DNA of 64,000 nucleotides from Piscinibacter sp. XHJ-5 (GTDB lineage: Bacteria; Pseudomonadota; Gammaproteobacteria; Burkholderiales; Burkholderiaceae_C), in assembly GCF_029855045.1 (NCBI RefSeq), contig NZ_CP123228.1, forward strand, positions 6,324,001 to 6,388,000, read 5' to 3'. The translations under genes and the position numbers were made by a program. Below, one piece after another: positions 28,580-39,297 of this stretch. Within the stretch, counting starts at the first letter, position 1. Each line of letters begins with the position of its first letter. The notes under the pieces are model-generated. The model made no database searches, had not been told where the DNA came from, and was given only the letters and a program-made list of their open reading frames with translations.

Positions 28580-29539
28580 ATGTCGCTCGGCGAATTCGAC
28601 CTGATCGCCCGCTACTTCACGCGCGAGGTCCGCCGCGCCGCACTGGGCGTCGGCGACGACTGCGCACTGCTGGCGCCGACTGCCGGCATGCAGCTGGCGA
28701 CGTCGAGCGACATGCTCGTCGAAGGGCGTCACTTCCTGTCGACCGTCGCCCCGGAGCGGCTCGGCCACAAGGCGCTGGCGGTCAACCTGAGCGACCTGGC
28801 TGCATGCGGGGCGAGGCCGCTCGGGTTCACGCTGGCGCTTGCGCTGCCACGTGTCGACGAAGTCTTTCTGGACGGCTTTGCCCGCGGGCTGCTTCGCCTG
28901 GCCGATGCCCACGACTGCGAGCTGATCGGCGGCGACACCACACAAGGGCCTCTCAACATCTGCATCACCGCCTTCGGCGAAGTGCCGGCAGGCGCGGCGC
29001 TGCTGCGTTCGGGGGCGGTCCCGGGCGACGATCTCTACGTGAGCGGCAGCCTCGGCGACGCACGACTTGCGCTCGAGGTCTTCCGCGGCCATCTTGCACT
29101 TGAAGGCATGCGCTTCGACGCGGTCCGTGCGGCAATGGAGCTGCCGCAGCCGCGGGTGTCGCTGGGACTTGCGCTGCGCGGGCTCGCCCACAGCGCCATC
29201 GACATCTCCGACGGTCTGCTCGGCGACCTGAGGCACATCCTGCGTCGCTCGGCCGTCGGCGCCACGGTCGACATCGACGCCGTGCCGCGCAGCGACGCGC
29301 TGGCGGCCCAGGCGCCCGAATGGCAGCGTGTCTGCACATTGGCCGGCGGCGACGACTACGAGCTGCTGTTCACGGCGCCGCCGCGCCAGGACCGGGCAGT
29401 GCACGAAGCCGCGGCGCAGGCGGGCGTGCCCGTGACGCGAATCGGCCGCATCGACGCCGAGCCCGGACTGCGTCTCGTCGATCGCCATCGTGTGGCGGTG
29501 GCGGACACCTTCGGCTCCTTCGATCACTTCCGACCATGA
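28580..29539 (+). CDS. thiL: Thiamine-monophosphate kinase ThiL
   Basis: Enzyme of 319 residues of the AIRS/PurM-like fold that phosphorylates thiamine monophosphate to thiamine pyrophosphate. GEFDLIARYF opens the protein, GVGDDCALLAP (about 23-33) and SSDMLVEGRHF (about 43-53) form the metal and ATP site. ALAVNLSDLAACGARPLGF, IGGDTTQG and SAIDISDGLLGDLRHIL are all ThiL signatures. It overlaps pgpA by 4 bp and starts the thiL-pgpA-pncC operon. The DctR-like gene ends 52 bp upstream. Confidence 0.94.
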   Translation: MSLGEFDLIARYFTREVRRAALGVGDDCALLAPTAGMQLATSSDMLVEGRHFLSTVAPERLGHKALAVNLSDLAACGARPLGFTLALALPRVDEVFLDGFARGLLRLADAHDCELIGGDTTQGPLNICITAFGEVPAGAALLRSGAVPGDDLYVSGSLGDARLALEVFRGHLALEGMRFDAVRAAMELPQPRVSLGLALRGLAHSAIDISDGLLGDLRHILRRSAVGATVDIDAVPRSDALAAQAPEWQRVCTLAGGDDYELLFTAPPRQDRAVHEAAAQAGVPVTRIGRIDAEPGLRLVDRHRVAVADTFGSFDHFRP

Positions 29540-30084
29540 CCGACGACGCGCTGCATCCTCCGGTGCGCCCGGCGCCCGTCAAGCCCGACGTGCGCTTCCT
29601 GCTGCGGCATCCGGCGCATTGGATCGCCCTAGGCTTCGGCAGTGGCCTGTCGCCGGTCGCGCCGGGCACGGTCGGAACCTTGTGGGCCTGGCTGGCGTTC
29701 CTGGTGATGCGTCCGCACATGAGCGACCTGCGCTGGGCGCTGCTGTTGGCCGGCAGCCTGCTCGTCGGCTGGTGGGCCTGCACGGTCGCCGCGCGTCACC
29801 TGGGCGTCGCGGACCCGGGCGCCATCGTCTGGGACGAGGTGCTCGCCTTCTGGCTGGTGCTGTGGCTGGTCATGCCGGCCGGGGGCTGGATGCAACTGGC
29901 CGCCTTTGCCCTGTTCCGCGCCTTCGACGCGGCCAAGCCCGGTCCCGTCGCCTGGGCCGATCGCCTCTTCAAGGGCCGGCGCGGGCAGCCGGTCGGCTGG
30001 CGGCAGGGCTTCGGCATCCTGTTCGACGATCTGGTCGCCGCCTTGTGTACGCTGGTCGTCCTCGCCGTATGGAGATGGCTGTGA
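29536..30084 (+). CDS. pgpA: Phosphatidylglycerophosphatase A
   Basis: Inner-membrane lipid phosphatase of 182 residues that converts phosphatidylglycerophosphate to phosphatidylglycerol. FGSGLSPVAPGTVGTLWAW (about 33-51) and IVWDEVLAFWLVL (about 98-110) are the PgpA signatures, with the catalytic Asp and Glu in WDE. Several membrane helices follow, then RAFDAAKPGP and the final FDDLVAAL. An extended N-terminus of about 20 residues precedes the core. It is coupled to thiL by ATGA and to pncC by GTGA. Confidence 0.93.
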   Translation: MTDDALHPPVRPAPVKPDVRFLLRHPAHWIALGFGSGLSPVAPGTVGTLWAWLAFLVMRPHMSDLRWALLLAGSLLVGWWACTVAARHLGVADPGAIVWDEVLAFWLVLWLVMPAGGWMQLAAFALFRAFDAAKPGPVAWADRLFKGRRGQPVGWRQGFGILFDDLVAALCTLVVLAVWRWL

Positions 30085-30578
30085 GCGAACTGGACGAGCA
30101 CACCGCAAGGGCGGTCGAAGCGCTGGCCGCGGCGCTCAGGTTGCGGGGCTGGATGATGGCCAGCGCCGAGTCGTGCACCGGGGGGTTGATCGCTGCCGCG
30201 TGCACGTCGATCGCCGGCTCCAGCGACTGGTTCGAGCGTGGCATCGTGAGCTACTCGAACGCAGCGAAGTCCGACCTGCTGGACGTGCCGCCGCAGCTGA
30301 TCGACCGGCATGGCGCCGTCAGCGCCGAGGTGGCGTGCGCGATGGCCGAGGGGGTGCTTGCGCGCAGCCCGGCGCAGGTGGGCGTGGCGGTGACCGGCAT
30401 CGCCGGCCCCGGCGGGGCGACGCCCGGCAAGCCGGTCGGCACCGTCTGGGTCGCCGTCGGCACACGCGGCGAAGCCGCCGTGCCGACCCTGCTCCAGCTC
30501 GAGGGCGACCGTGCGGCAGTGCGCCGCCAGACCGTGGTGCACGCGCTCGCCCTGCTGCTGCCACGCGTGCAACGCTGA
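30081..30578 (+). CDS. pncC: Nicotinamide-nucleotide amidase PncC (CinA C-terminal type)
   Basis: Protein of 165 residues consisting only of the CinA C-terminal domain. It deamidates nicotinamide mononucleotide to nicotinate mononucleotide in NAD salvage. MMASAESCTGGLIAAACTSI carries the catalytic Ser, YSNAAKSDLL the conserved Lys, and GIAGPGG...KPVGTVW the glycine-rich loop. The GTG at 30081 overlaps the pgpA stop and has GGAG 6 nt upstream; an in-frame ATG lies at 30075. It ends the thiL operon. Confidence 0.92.
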   Translation: MSELDEHTARAVEALAAALRLRGWMMASAESCTGGLIAAACTSIAGSSDWFERGIVSYSNAAKSDLLDVPPQLIDRHGAVSAEVACAMAEGVLARSPAQVGVAVTGIAGPGGATPGKPVGTVWVAVGTRGEAAVPTLLQLEGDRAAVRRQTVVHALALLLPRVQR

Positions 30579-30590
30579 GGCACCCCGCTT

Positions 30591-31925
30591 CTACCGCGAA
30601 ATCAACTCGCGGGTCGTGCGCACCCCGCCCGTTCGCGTCTCCAGCCGGACCCAATGCAGGTTTGGCGCATACCAGAAGGTCTGCGAGACACCGTCGCTGA
30701 AGTCGAAGCGCACCCGGCAGGTGTCGAACGTTCCTGCCGGCGTGGTGACCTTGGCGTATCCCTCGAACGTGAAGCTGTCGTTGCTGGTGTTCGATCCGCC
30801 GCCTGCGGGCACGATGACGGTGAAGGTTTCGCTGTAGTTCACGGTGGACAGCGGCGGCGTCTGCCGCAGGTCGGGCCGGCCGGTCTGGGTCACCGACTGC
30901 ACCAGCAGGTTGCCCGTGCTGCCGTAGATGCTGAACCCGAGCGAGCGCAGGTAGCCGACGCCCGCGTCGAAGTAGTCGGTCTGCGTGCGATTGTTGGTGG
31001 CCGCGTTGCGCCTGTCTTCGGCAAAGGCGGCGGTGCCGTTGAACGTCGCGCTCGACGTCGACCGGAACGCGTTGTTGGCTTCAGACTGCGTGGACGCGGT
31101 GATGACGAAGTTGGCGTTGTTCGCCACGGCGCTGCATGCGGTCAGGCCGGGAGCCGTGTCCGCCGTGTCCGCCTGATAGCTGATCGAGCCGTTGGTCGAC
31201 ACGAGCTCGGTGAGGTAGGTCTGATTGCGGTCGCTGAACGAACTCAGTGTGGGCTTGTAGTAGCTCTTCACGAAGCCCAGTCCGCGCGCCAGGTTCAGCG
31301 ACTCGACCGAGATCTGCGTGGCCGTTCCGCCGGACACGCTGGCCAGCGTTGCCGTGACCTTGCAGGTGTCGACCCGTCCGCCGGGCAGCGTGATGACCTC
31401 GTTGCCGTCGTATGTGAGAGTGAGCCGCTCGCTGCGGTCGGCCTGTCCCGCCGGCAAGAGCGTGGTGACGGTGTAGTTCACCGTCTCGGTCTGCCCGGCG
31501 GCCAGCATGCCGTTGACGAAGCCGGTGAAGCGCTCGCGCAAGGTCACCGTCCCGGACGTGTTCAGCTCCTCGTGTCCGACCGTCGCGACCGTCTGCGCCG
31601 CGGAGTCGTACTTGTAGTACCAGATGCGCGTCGGCGTGGTGCCGGAGCTTGCGTACTCCTTGCGGGCGGTGACGGCCTCGCCCTCGAAGGTCGCCGCCTC
31701 CCACACGCGCCGCGGCCGGAACGAGTTGAGATAAGTGCTGTCGGTGCCGGTGGGGTTCTGCACGCAGTCGGCGTAGGTCAGCGGGGCTGTCGGCGGGGGC
31801 GGCGCGGCGAAGCCTCCCGGGTCGCCTCCTCCGCCCCCGCCCCCGCCACAAGCGGTGAGGGCGCTGACGGCCGAGAAAAGCACGAGCAAATGGGAACGCG
31901 AACGCGCTGCGAACGGCTGAGACAC
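30591..31925 (-). CDS. Lipoprotein with two tandem copies of an uncharacterised domain
   Basis: Predicted outer-membrane or periplasmic lipoprotein of 444 residues. The signal ends in SALTAC followed by eight glycines, a flexible tether common in Burkholderiales lipoproteins. Two related blocks can be aligned: one with VNYTVTTLLPAGQ, LPGGRVDTCKVTATL (about 195-275) and one with VNYSETFTVIVPAGG, TPAGTFDTCRVRFDF (about 370-425). Each ends in a strand resembling the apical segment of DUF3108-like proteins (for example FWYAPNLHWVRLETR). The start is GTG at 31925, with AAGGAG 6 nt upstream. Function is unknown. It ends 12 bp from pncC, convergent. Confidence 0.75.
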   Translation of the reverse strand: MSQPFAARSRSHLLVLFSAVSALTACGGGGGGGGDPGGFAAPPPPTAPLTYADCVQNPTGTDSTYLNSFRPRRVWEAATFEGEAVTARKEYASSGTTPTRIWYYKYDSAAQTVATVGHEELNTSGTVTLRERFTGFVNGMLAAGQTETVNYTVTTLLPAGQADRSERLTLTYDGNEVITLPGGRVDTCKVTATLASVSGGTATQISVESLNLARGLGFVKSYYKPTLSSFSDRNQTYLTELVSTNGSISYQADTADTAPGLTACSAVANNANFVITASTQSEANNAFRSTSSATFNGTAAFAEDRRNAATNNRTQTDYFDAGVGYLRSLGFSIYGSTGNLLVQSVTQTGRPDLRQTPPLSTVNYSETFTVIVPAGGGSNTSNDSFTFEGYAKVTTPAGTFDTCRVRFDFSDGVSQTFWYAPNLHWVRLETRTGGVRTTRELISR

Positions 31926-32088
31926 GGTTGGCTCCTTGTGGCCTGTGTCTCCCGACTGACTCCCCCGGACGAAAACGAGTGTACGCATGGATACGTTCTC
32001 TAACGGTCGGAAAACCCGCAGTCGCAACGGTGATGGCGTCCTACAAGACGGGCGCAAGCCGCACCGGTGTGCGATAGGCTCTTGCGCC

Positions 32089-33012
32089 ATGGCCCTTCTG
32101 CTCGCGATCGACGCCGACCCCGACGAACGCGCGTCATGGCGCGCCCTGCTGCAGGCCGAGTTGCCCGACGAACGGCTGCTGGACGCGCCCACCGAGGACG
32201 TCGACATCGCGATCGTGGCGAACCCGCCGGCGGGCGCCTTGGCCGGCCTTCCGCGGCTTCGCCTGATCCAGTCGCTGTGGGCGGGCGTCGACCGGCTGCT
32301 GGCCGATCCGACCGTGCCAGTCGACGTGCCGCTGGCCCGAATGGTCGACCCGGCAATGAACGAAGCGATGGCCGAGACCGCCCTGTGGGCGGTGCTGGCA
32401 TTGCATCGCGGCTTCTTCGACTACGCCGCCCAGCAACGAGCGGGCGAATGGCGTGTCCACGCCCAGCGCCGCGCGGACGAAGTGCTGATCGCGGTGCTGG
32501 GGCTGGGCCAGATGGGACGCACGGTGGCGCTTCGGTTGGCCGCGAACCGTTATCCAGTCTGGGGCTGGAGCACCCACGACGCTGCCGTCGCCGGCGTGCG
32601 CTCGACCGTCGGCGAAGCCGCGCTGCCCGCGACGCTCGCCGCCGCCGACATCGTCGTCAACCTGCTGCCGCTGACCCGGGCAACGAACGGCTTGTTCGGT
32701 GCGCGTCGCCTGGCGCAAATGAAGCCGGGAGCCGCCCTGGTCAATCTGGCGCGCGGCGCCCACGTGGTCGACGCCGACCTGGTGGACGCGCTGGACAGCG
32801 GATGGCTGCGGCATGCCGTTCTCGACGTGTTCCACACCGAGCCGCTGCCGCCGGAGCATCCGTTCTGGCGGCATCCGCGCATCACCTTGCTGCCTCATGT
32901 GGCGGCGCAGACCGACCCGCGCAGCGCGGCGCGGGTCGCAGCCGACAACGTACGCGCGGTCCGCGCGGGCCGCGCCGCGCTGCACCTCGTGAACCGCGCG
33001 CGCGGCTACTGA
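32089..33012 (+). CDS. D-2-hydroxyacid dehydrogenase, glyoxylate/hydroxypyruvate reductase A-like
   Basis: NAD(P)-dependent reductase of 307 residues. The nucleotide-binding motif is VLGLGQMGRTVA (about 135-146). NLARGAHVVDADLVDAL carries the catalytic Arg region, DVFHTEPLPPEHPFW the Glu, and LLPHVAAQTDP the catalytic His. The combination and length match GhrA, which reduces glyoxylate and hydroxypyruvate. It is a single gene whose 3' end overlaps the convergent holA by 7 bp. Confidence 0.88.
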   Translation: MALLLAIDADPDERASWRALLQAELPDERLLDAPTEDVDIAIVANPPAGALAGLPRLRLIQSLWAGVDRLLADPTVPVDVPLARMVDPAMNEAMAETALWAVLALHRGFFDYAAQQRAGEWRVHAQRRADEVLIAVLGLGQMGRTVALRLAANRYPVWGWSTHDAAVAGVRSTVGEAALPATLAAADIVVNLLPLTRATNGLFGARRLAQMKPGAALVNLARGAHVVDADLVDALDSGWLRHAVLDVFHTEPLPPEHPFWRHPRITLLPHVAAQTDPRSAARVAADNVRAVRAGRAALHLVNRARGY

Positions 33013-34109
33013 ACCGGACCGAGCGCGAGGCGAGGCACGACGGCCCGGCGGCTGCCGGCCCCCGGCGCCGCAGCGGTCCATTGCACCGTCATGAGCACCA
33101 GCCGCTTCAGGCCTTCCCAGGGCTCGAGCGGCCAATCGGGATGCTTGAGGCCCTTGACGAGCCCATCGCAGATCTGGGCCGCATGCAGCAGCTGCGCCAG
33201 CGCGTTGTCGGTCATCAGCGGCACGGCGCGTTCGAACAGCCGTTCCTTCACGCCCCAGACGCGCGCGTCGCGCAGCGCCAGCGACAGCGGCTTGCCCGCA
33301 GCCATGGCGTCCTTCACGCGCCGCAGCGCCCGGATGTCCTCGGCGAGCGTCCAGTGCACCAGCACCGCAGCCTCGCCTTCGGCCTCCAAGCCGTCGAGCA
33401 TGCGCAGCGCGCGCCCCACCTGGCCGGCCAGCACTGCTTCGCCGAGCCTGAAGACGTCGTACCGGGCCACGTTGAGCACGGCAGCCTCGATCTGCTCGAA
33501 GGCCAGCTCGCCGGCCGGATACAGCAGCGCCAGCTTCTGGATCTCCTGATGCGCCGCCAGCAGGTTGCCTTCGACGCGGTCGGCGAAGAACGCGAGCGAC
33601 TGCTGACCTGGCTCGCCGGACTGCACCCGCTGCCCTTGCGCGGCCAGCCGCTGGGCAATCCATTGCGGCAAAGCCTTGCGCTCGACCGGGTCGATGCGGA
33701 TCGACAGGCCTGCACCATCGAGCGCAGCGAACCATGCACTCGCCTGCTGCTGCCGGTCGAGGCGGGGCAGCTGCACCAGCGTCACGACGTCATCGGACAG
33801 CGTCTCGCAATAGCGCTGGAGCGCTTCGGAGCCGTCCTTGCCCGGCTTGCCGGAAGGGATGCGGATCTCGATGAGCTGCTTGTCGGCGAACAGGCTCATG
33901 GCCTGCGCCGCGCCGAGCAGGCCGCTCCAGTTGAAGTACGCGCCGCTGACGGTGTGCACTTGCCGCTCGGTGTGACCGGCAGCCCGCGCCGCGGAGCGGA
34001 TGGCGTCGCCTGCCTCCTGGGCCAGCAGCGGCTCGTCGCCCCACAGCGTGTACAGGGGGCGCAGGCCCTTCTGCAGATGGGCACCGAGCTGATCGAGGCG
34101 GATCTGCAT
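33006..34109 (-). CDS. holA: DNA polymerase III subunit delta
   Basis: Clamp-loader delta subunit of 367 residues, which opens the beta sliding clamp for loading on DNA. The conserved start MQIRLDQLGAHLQKGL PLYTLWGDEPLL is followed by the MSLFADKQLIEIRIP strand, the LPRLDRQQQASAWF region and the C-terminal helical collar (ALLYPAGELAFEQIEAAV, AEGEAAVLVHWTLAEDIRAL). Its ATG overlaps the lptE stop by 1 nt (TGATG). This lptE-holA pairing downstream of leuS is usual in proteobacteria. A proline- and arginine-rich tail of about 15 residues ends the protein. Confidence 0.93.
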   Translation of the reverse strand: MQIRLDQLGAHLQKGLRPLYTLWGDEPLLAQEAGDAIRSAARAAGHTERQVHTVSGAYFNWSGLLGAAQAMSLFADKQLIEIRIPSGKPGKDGSEALQRYCETLSDDVVTLVQLPRLDRQQQASAWFAALDGAGLSIRIDPVERKALPQWIAQRLAAQGQRVQSGEPGQQSLAFFADRVEGNLLAAHQEIQKLALLYPAGELAFEQIEAAVLNVARYDVFRLGEAVLAGQVGRALRMLDGLEAEGEAAVLVHWTLAEDIRALRRVKDAMAAGKPLSLALRDARVWGVKERLFERAVPLMTDNALAQLLHAAQICDGLVKGLKHPDWPLEPWEGLKRLVLMTVQWTAAAPGAGSRRAVVPRLALGPVQ

Positions 34110-34609
34110 CAGACGATGCCCTGGACCGCGGCGAGGCGCCGCATGACCTGCGCGACGATGTCGCTCTGCATCGAGCGGTAGAGCAGCGCCTCTTCCTGCT
34201 CCTTGGCCAGGGCGAGGCTCTCGCTGTAGCTCATGTCGCGGCTGAGCACGATCTCGGTGGCCGGGATGAGCTCGCGGCCGGCCGCATTGCGAAGGCGGAA
34301 CTGCAGCCGGGCGCGCAGCTGCAGCTCGCGCACCTGGCCGGCCGCCGTGCTGGCCACCACGCTGCGCTCGCGTGCATCGACCAGCGCCTCGATCACCACC
34401 TGGGCCTGCGACGCCGCCTCGACGACCTGCGTGGTCGGGCTCGCGTTGATGTTCATGCGCAGCTCCTCGGCCAGCGGCGAGAAGCGGTCGAAGCCGCTCA
34501 GCGCGATGGTGCGAAAGGGAAGCTGGGGCGCCCGCCGCAGCTCGAAGCCGCAGCCGGCGAGCACGGCCGCCGCAGCGGCCGCGAGGAGCCGGCGGCGCGC
34601 GGGCTTCAA
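34109..34609 (-). CDS. lptE: LPS-assembly lipoprotein LptE
   Basis: Outer-membrane lipoprotein of 166 residues that plugs the LptD barrel. The lipobox is VLAGC with Cys20 followed by GFELR, the typical LptE start after lipidation. The segment PTTQVVEAASQAQVVIEAL and the QLRARLQFRL strand fit the family. LptE is essential for LPS insertion with LptD, whose gene is at 17565. It lies 18 bp after leuS and overlaps holA by 1 nt. Confidence 0.92.
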   Translation of the reverse strand: MKPARRRLLAAAAAAVLAGCGFELRRAPQLPFRTIALSGFDRFSPLAEELRMNINASPTTQVVEAASQAQVVIEALVDARERSVVASTAAGQVRELQLRARLQFRLRNAAGRELIPATEIVLSRDMSYSESLALAKEQEEALLYRSMQSDIVAQVMRRLAAVQGIV

Positions 34610-34627
34610 GGCTCGTTCTCCACGCGC

Positions 34628-37279
34628 TCAGACCACCATGTTGATGAGCTGTCGTCCCGGCGGCATGACGATCTTGCGCACCGGCTTTCCCTCGGAGAAC
34701 CGGATGAAGTCCGGACTCGCGAGGGCGGCTGCCTCGATCGCCGCCTTGTCCGCGGAAGATGGCACCTTGATCGAGCCGCGCAGCTTGCCATTGACCTGCA
34801 GCACGTACTCGATCTCGTCCTGGACGAGCGCTGCCTCGTCGATCTGCGGCCAGGGTGCATCGAGCAGATCGCCCAGCGCCTGGTCGAAGCCGAGCTCGCC
34901 CCACATCGCGTAGGTGACGTGCGGGGCGGCGGGATACAGGGCGCGTAACAGCACGCCGACTCCTTCGCGCAGCGCGGCGGCATCGGCCGGCGTGCCGGAC
35001 AGCTCGGCTGCTTCGAGCGCATTGAGCAGCTTCATTGCGCCGGAGACTACGGTGTTGTATTGCAGACGGTCGTAGTCGTGGCTGATCTGGCGCAGCAGCG
35101 TGTGCACCTCGCGCCGCAGGCCCTTCGCGCCGGCGCTGAGTCCGTCGTGGACGGCGCCGGCGTCGCGGATGCGCTCGGCGTGCTTCACGCCGAAGTTCCA
35201 AAGCCGGCGCAGGTAGCGGTGCGAGCCTTCCGCGCCGCTGTCGGACCACGCAGCGCTCTGGTCGGGCGGGCCGGCGAACATGGTGAACAGCCGTGCCGTG
35301 TCGGCGCCGAAGCGAGCGATGATGTCCTTGGGCTCGACGACGTTGTTCTTCGATTTCGACATCTTCTCGATGCCGCCCAGCAGTACCGGCTGGCCATCCT
35401 CGCGTGCCACCGCACCCACCGGATGGCCGCGGTCGTCGTAGCTGATCTCGACCTCGCTCGGATAGAACCAGCGGACCTTGCTGGGTCCGGCTTCGCGGTA
35501 GAACGACTCGTTGAGCAGCATGCCCTGGGTGAACAGGCGCGTGAACGGCTCGTCGAACTTGACCAGCCCGATGTCGCGCATCGCCTTGGTCCAGAACCGC
35601 GCATAGAGCAGGTGCAGCACGGCATGCTCGATGCCGCCGATGTACTGGTCCATCGGCATCCAGTAATCGTTGCGCGTGTCGACCATCGCCTGGTGGTTGT
35701 CCGGGCAGCAGTAGCGCATGTAGTACCAGGCCGAATCGACGAAGGTGTCCATCGTGTCGGTCTCGCGCTGCGCGTCTCGGCCGCAGCGCGGACAGGCGAC
35801 CTTGAGGAACTTCTCGCTCTTGTTCAGAGGATTGCCGGAGCCGTCGGGCACCAGATCCTCGGGCAGCAGCACCGGCAGGTCCTTCTCGGGCACCGGCACA
35901 TCGCCGCACGAAGGGCAATGGATGATGGGAATCGGCGTGCCCCAGTAGCGCTGGCGGCTGATGCCCCAGTCGCGCAGGCGCCACGTCACCTTCTTCTCGC
36001 CCAATCTCTTGTGGACCAGCGCCTTGGCGACCGCATCGACTGCCACCTGGTAAGGCATGCCGCTGAAGTTGTCGGAGTTGATGGTGACGCCGCGCTGCTT
36101 GTCGGCGTACCAGTCCTGCCAGTGGTCGTAGCTGAACTCGTCCTCGCCGTCGACTTCGATGACCTGCAGCAGGTCGATGCCGTACTTCTTGGCGAAGGCG
36201 AAGTCGCGCTCGTCGTGCGCCGGCACGCCCATCACCGCGCCGTCGCCGTAGCCCATCAGCACGTAGTTGCCGACCCAGACTTCGACTTTCTCGTCGGTCA
36301 GCGGGTGCGTGACGAACAGGCCGGTGGGCATGCCCTCCTTTTCCTTCAGCGCCAGTTCGGCCTCGCTGGTGCCACCCTTCTTGCACTCTTCGATGAAGGC
36401 GGCCAGCTTCGGGTTGTGGCGGGCGGCATGGTCGGCCAGCGGATGCTCCGCGGCAACCGCGCAGAAGGTCACGCCCATGATGGTGTCGGCGCGGGTCGTG
36501 AAGACCCACATGCGGCCGTCCTGGATGAGCTGACCGCTGTCATCGCGGATGTCGTGCGTGAAGGCGAAGCGCACGCCTTCGCTCTTGCCGATCCAGTGCT
36601 CCTGCATCAGGCGCACACGTTCGGGCCATCCGCTGAGATAGCCCGCAGACTGCGGGTCGGCGACGTTGGCCAGCAGCTCGTCGGCGTAGTGTGTGATCGC
36701 CAGGTAGTAGCCCGGGATCTCGCGCCGCTCCACCGGCGCCCCGCTGCGCCACCCCTTGCCGTCGACCACCTGCTCGTTCGCCAGCACGGTCTGGTCAACC
36801 GGATCCCAGTTGACGACCTGCGTCTTCTTGTAGGCGAGGCCCTTCTCGAGCATCTTCAGGAAGAACCACTGGTTCCACCGGTAGTACTCGGGGTCGCAGG
36901 TGGCGATCTCGCGGGACCAGTCGAACGCCAGCCCGAGCGGCTGCATCTGCGACTTCATGTCGGCGATGTTGTGGCGCGTCCACTCGGCCGGCGCGATGCC
37001 CTTTTCGATGGCGGCGTTCTCGGCCGGCAACCCGAAGGCGTCCCAGCCCATCGGCATGAGCACGTTGAAGCCCTTCATGCGCCGATAGCGGCCCATCATG
37101 TCGCCAATGGTGTAGTTGCGCACGTGACCCATGTGCAGCTTGCCGCTGGGATACGGCAGCATCGAGCAGGCGTAGAACTTGGGCTTGGCGGCGTCCTCGC
37201 GCACACGGTAGACCTCGCGCGCGTTCCAGTCGTCCTGCGCGGCGCGCTCGATCTCTTGGGGCTTGAATTCTGGGTTCAT
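34628..37279 (-). CDS. leuS: Leucyl-tRNA synthetase
   Basis: Class I aminoacyl-tRNA synthetase of 883 residues that charges tRNA-Leu. The HIGH-type motif is in [18 protein letters not shown] (about 43-60), and KMSKS is in [12 protein letters not shown] (about 640-651). The editing domain with [12 protein letters not shown] separates them and should hydrolyse mischarged tRNA. Cysteine pairs in CPSCGDV and CPRCGRDAQ could bind zinc. The start at 37279 ([11 protein letters not shown]) matches the family N-terminus. It is the first gene of leuS-lptE-holA. Confidence 0.96.
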   Translation of the reverse strand: MNPEFKPQEIERAAQDDWNAREVYRVREDAAKPKFYACSMLPYPSGKLHMGHVRNYTIGDMMGRYRRMKGFNVLMPMGWDAFGLPAENAAIEKGIAPAEWTRHNIADMKSQMQPLGLAFDWSREIATCDPEYYRWNQWFFLKMLEKGLAYKKTQVVNWDPVDQTVLANEQVVDGKGWRSGAPVERREIPGYYLAITHYADELLANVADPQSAGYLSGWPERVRLMQEHWIGKSEGVRFAFTHDIRDDSGQLIQDGRMWVFTTRADTIMGVTFCAVAAEHPLADHAARHNPKLAAFIEECKKGGTSEAELALKEKEGMPTGLFVTHPLTDEKVEVWVGNYVLMGYGDGAVMGVPAHDERDFAFAKKYGIDLLQVIEVDGEDEFSYDHWQDWYADKQRGVTINSDNFSGMPYQVAVDAVAKALVHKRLGEKKVTWRLRDWGISRQRYWGTPIPIIHCPSCGDVPVPEKDLPVLLPEDLVPDGSGNPLNKSEKFLKVACPRCGRDAQRETDTMDTFVDSAWYYMRYCCPDNHQAMVDTRNDYWMPMDQYIGGIEHAVLHLLYARFWTKAMRDIGLVKFDEPFTRLFTQGMLLNESFYREAGPSKVRWFYPSEVEISYDDRGHPVGAVAREDGQPVLLGGIEKMSKSKNNVVEPKDIIARFGADTARLFTMFAGPPDQSAAWSDSGAEGSHRYLRRLWNFGVKHAERIRDAGAVHDGLSAGAKGLRREVHTLLRQISHDYDRLQYNTVVSGAMKLLNALEAAELSGTPADAAALREGVGVLLRALYPAAPHVTYAMWGELGFDQALGDLLDAPWPQIDEAALVQDEIEYVLQVNGKLRGSIKVPSSADKAAIEAAALASPDFIRFSEGKPVRKIVMPPGRQLINMVV

Positions 37280-37379
37280 TAGGAGTCGGCCGCCGCAGTG
37301 GGCCTCGAAGCAGTCGGTCGATTATAGGAAGCAGCACCTCGTTTTCGAGGCTGCTGGAGGTCCCGAGGCCGTGCCGGGC

Positions 37380-37811
<432 letters not shown>

Positions 37812-37816
37812 GCTGC

Positions 37817-38485
37817 TCAGGCGCGCTGGGGCTCGGGCGCCGCGGCGTCCGCGATCATCTCGCGCAAGTCGTGCGCGAAGCCTTCGAGTTCGGCTTCGCA
37901 GGCGCCGACCCGCTTGCCGAAGATGTTGTAGGCCAGCACCGCTGGAATGGCCACCGCGAGACCTGCGGCCGTCATCACCAAAGCTTCTCCGACGGGGCCT
38001 GACACCCGCTCGATCGTGATGGAGCCGCCCGCCGAGATGCTGACCAGCGCGTGGTAGATGCCCCAGACGGTGCCGAACAGGCCGATGAAGGGCGCCGTGC
38101 TGCCGATCGACGCCAGCAGGACCTGCCCGTATTGAAGCTGAGCGAGCACCGCATGCAACGCGTCGCGCAACCGCCGCGTGAGCTGCGAATCGACGTGGCC
38201 ACGCGCTTCCAGCGTATTGGCGTTGGGGCTCGCCGTCGCCGCCGCGAGCAGGGGTTCGAGCACCCGTTCGCGGTCGAAGGCGCGCAGGCGCTCGCCCCCG
38301 GCGGCCAGGTCCGGCGCTGCCCAGAATGCCGGCACGGCGCGCTCGATATCGGCGCGGACGCGTCGCAGCAGCCAGCCCTTCCAGAAGATCACCACCCAGG
38401 CGCTGATGGACATCAACAGCAACAGGGCCGCCACGCTGCGGGTGATGGCGTCGCCCTGTTCCCAGAAGTGCTGGAAGCCGCTCAT
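37817..38485 (-). CDS. MotA/TolQ/ExbB proton channel family protein
   Basis: Inner-membrane channel subunit of 222 residues. One N-terminal helix (about 15-37) and a pair of helices in the C-terminal half (about 118-145 and 160-185) form the family pattern. The conserved segments are [20 protein letters not shown] and [22 protein letters not shown]. It pairs with the ExbD/TolR-like protein downstream and overlaps dapB by 4 bp, the dapB-exbB-exbD order frequent in Burkholderiales. Confidence 0.92.
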   Translation of the reverse strand: MSGFQHFWEQGDAITRSVAALLLLMSISAWVVIFWKGWLLRRVRADIERAVPAFWAAPDLAAGGERLRAFDRERVLEPLLAAATASPNANTLEARGHVDSQLTRRLRDALHAVLAQLQYGQVLLASIGSTAPFIGLFGTVWGIYHALVSISAGGSITIERVSGPVGEALVMTAAGLAVAIPAVLAYNIFGKRVGACEAELEGFAHDLREMIADAAAPEPQRA

Positions 38486-39297
38486 GCCTGCTGCGCGATG
38501 CCGAGAACGTCGCCCATGCCGTACAGGCCGCTGCGCTTGTCGGCCACAAAGCGGGCCGCGCGCAGCGCGCCTTGCGCATATGTGACGCGGCTCGAGCTCT
38601 TGTGCGTGATCTCGATGCGTTCGCCGGTGCCGGCGAACAGCACCGTGTGGTCGCCGACGATGTCGCCGCCGCGGATGCTGGAGAAACCGATGGTCGACGG
38701 ATCGCGCTCGCCCGTCACGCCCTGCCGGTCGTAGACCGCGCAGTCCTTCAATTCGCGGCCCAGTGCGCGCGCCACGACCTCGCCCATCGCCAGCGCCGTG
38801 CCGCTGGGCGCGTCGACTTTGTGGCGGTGATGCGCCTCGACGATCTCGATGTCGTAGCCCTCGCTCAACGCACGCGCCGCGGTGTCGAGCAGCTTCAGCA
38901 CGAGGTTCACGCCGACGCTCATGTTGGGCGCCAGCACGATCGGAATGTGGCGCGCGTGTTCGGCGATCTCGGCCCTTTGCGGGTCGCTGAAACCCGTTGT
39001 GCCGATGACGGCCCCGGCTCCCCGCCGGCGGCACGCGGCCAGATGCGCCAGCGTGCCCTCGGGGCGGGTGAAATCGATGAGGACCTGCGCGTCCGACAGC
39101 CCCGCGTCGACATCGGCGGTGATGAGGACGCCGCTGGCCTTGCCGGAGAAAGCCGCCGCATCCTGGCCGAGGGCCGGACTGCCGGCAACGTCGAGCGCGC
39201 CGGCGAGCACCGTGTCATCGGCAGCACCGACGGCTTCGATCAGCATGTGCCCCATGCGCCCACTGGCGCCGGCGACGGCGATTCGCAGCGCGGCCAT
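38482..39297 (-). CDS. dapB: 4-hydroxy-tetrahydrodipicolinate reductase
   Basis: Enzyme of 271 residues in lysine and diaminopimelate synthesis, supplying precursors for peptidoglycan. The nucleotide-binding site is [14 protein letters not shown] (about 6-19). [12 protein letters not shown] and [10 protein letters not shown] follow. The catalytic His and Lys are in [16 protein letters not shown] (about 155-170). It lies directly against the bamE stop with no gap and overlaps the exbB-like gene by 4 bp. Confidence 0.95.
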   Translation of the reverse strand: MAALRIAVAGASGRMGHMLIEAVGAADDTVLAGALDVAGSPALGQDAAAFSGKASGVLITADVDAGLSDAQVLIDFTRPEGTLAHLAACRRRGAGAVIGTTGFSDPQRAEIAEHARHIPIVLAPNMSVGVNLVLKLLDTAARALSEGYDIEIVEAHHRHKVDAPSGTALAMGEVVARALGRELKDCAVYDRQGVTGERDPSTIGFSSIRGGDIVGDHTVLFAGTGERIEITHKSSSRVTYAQGALRAARFVADKRSGLYGMGDVLGIAQQA

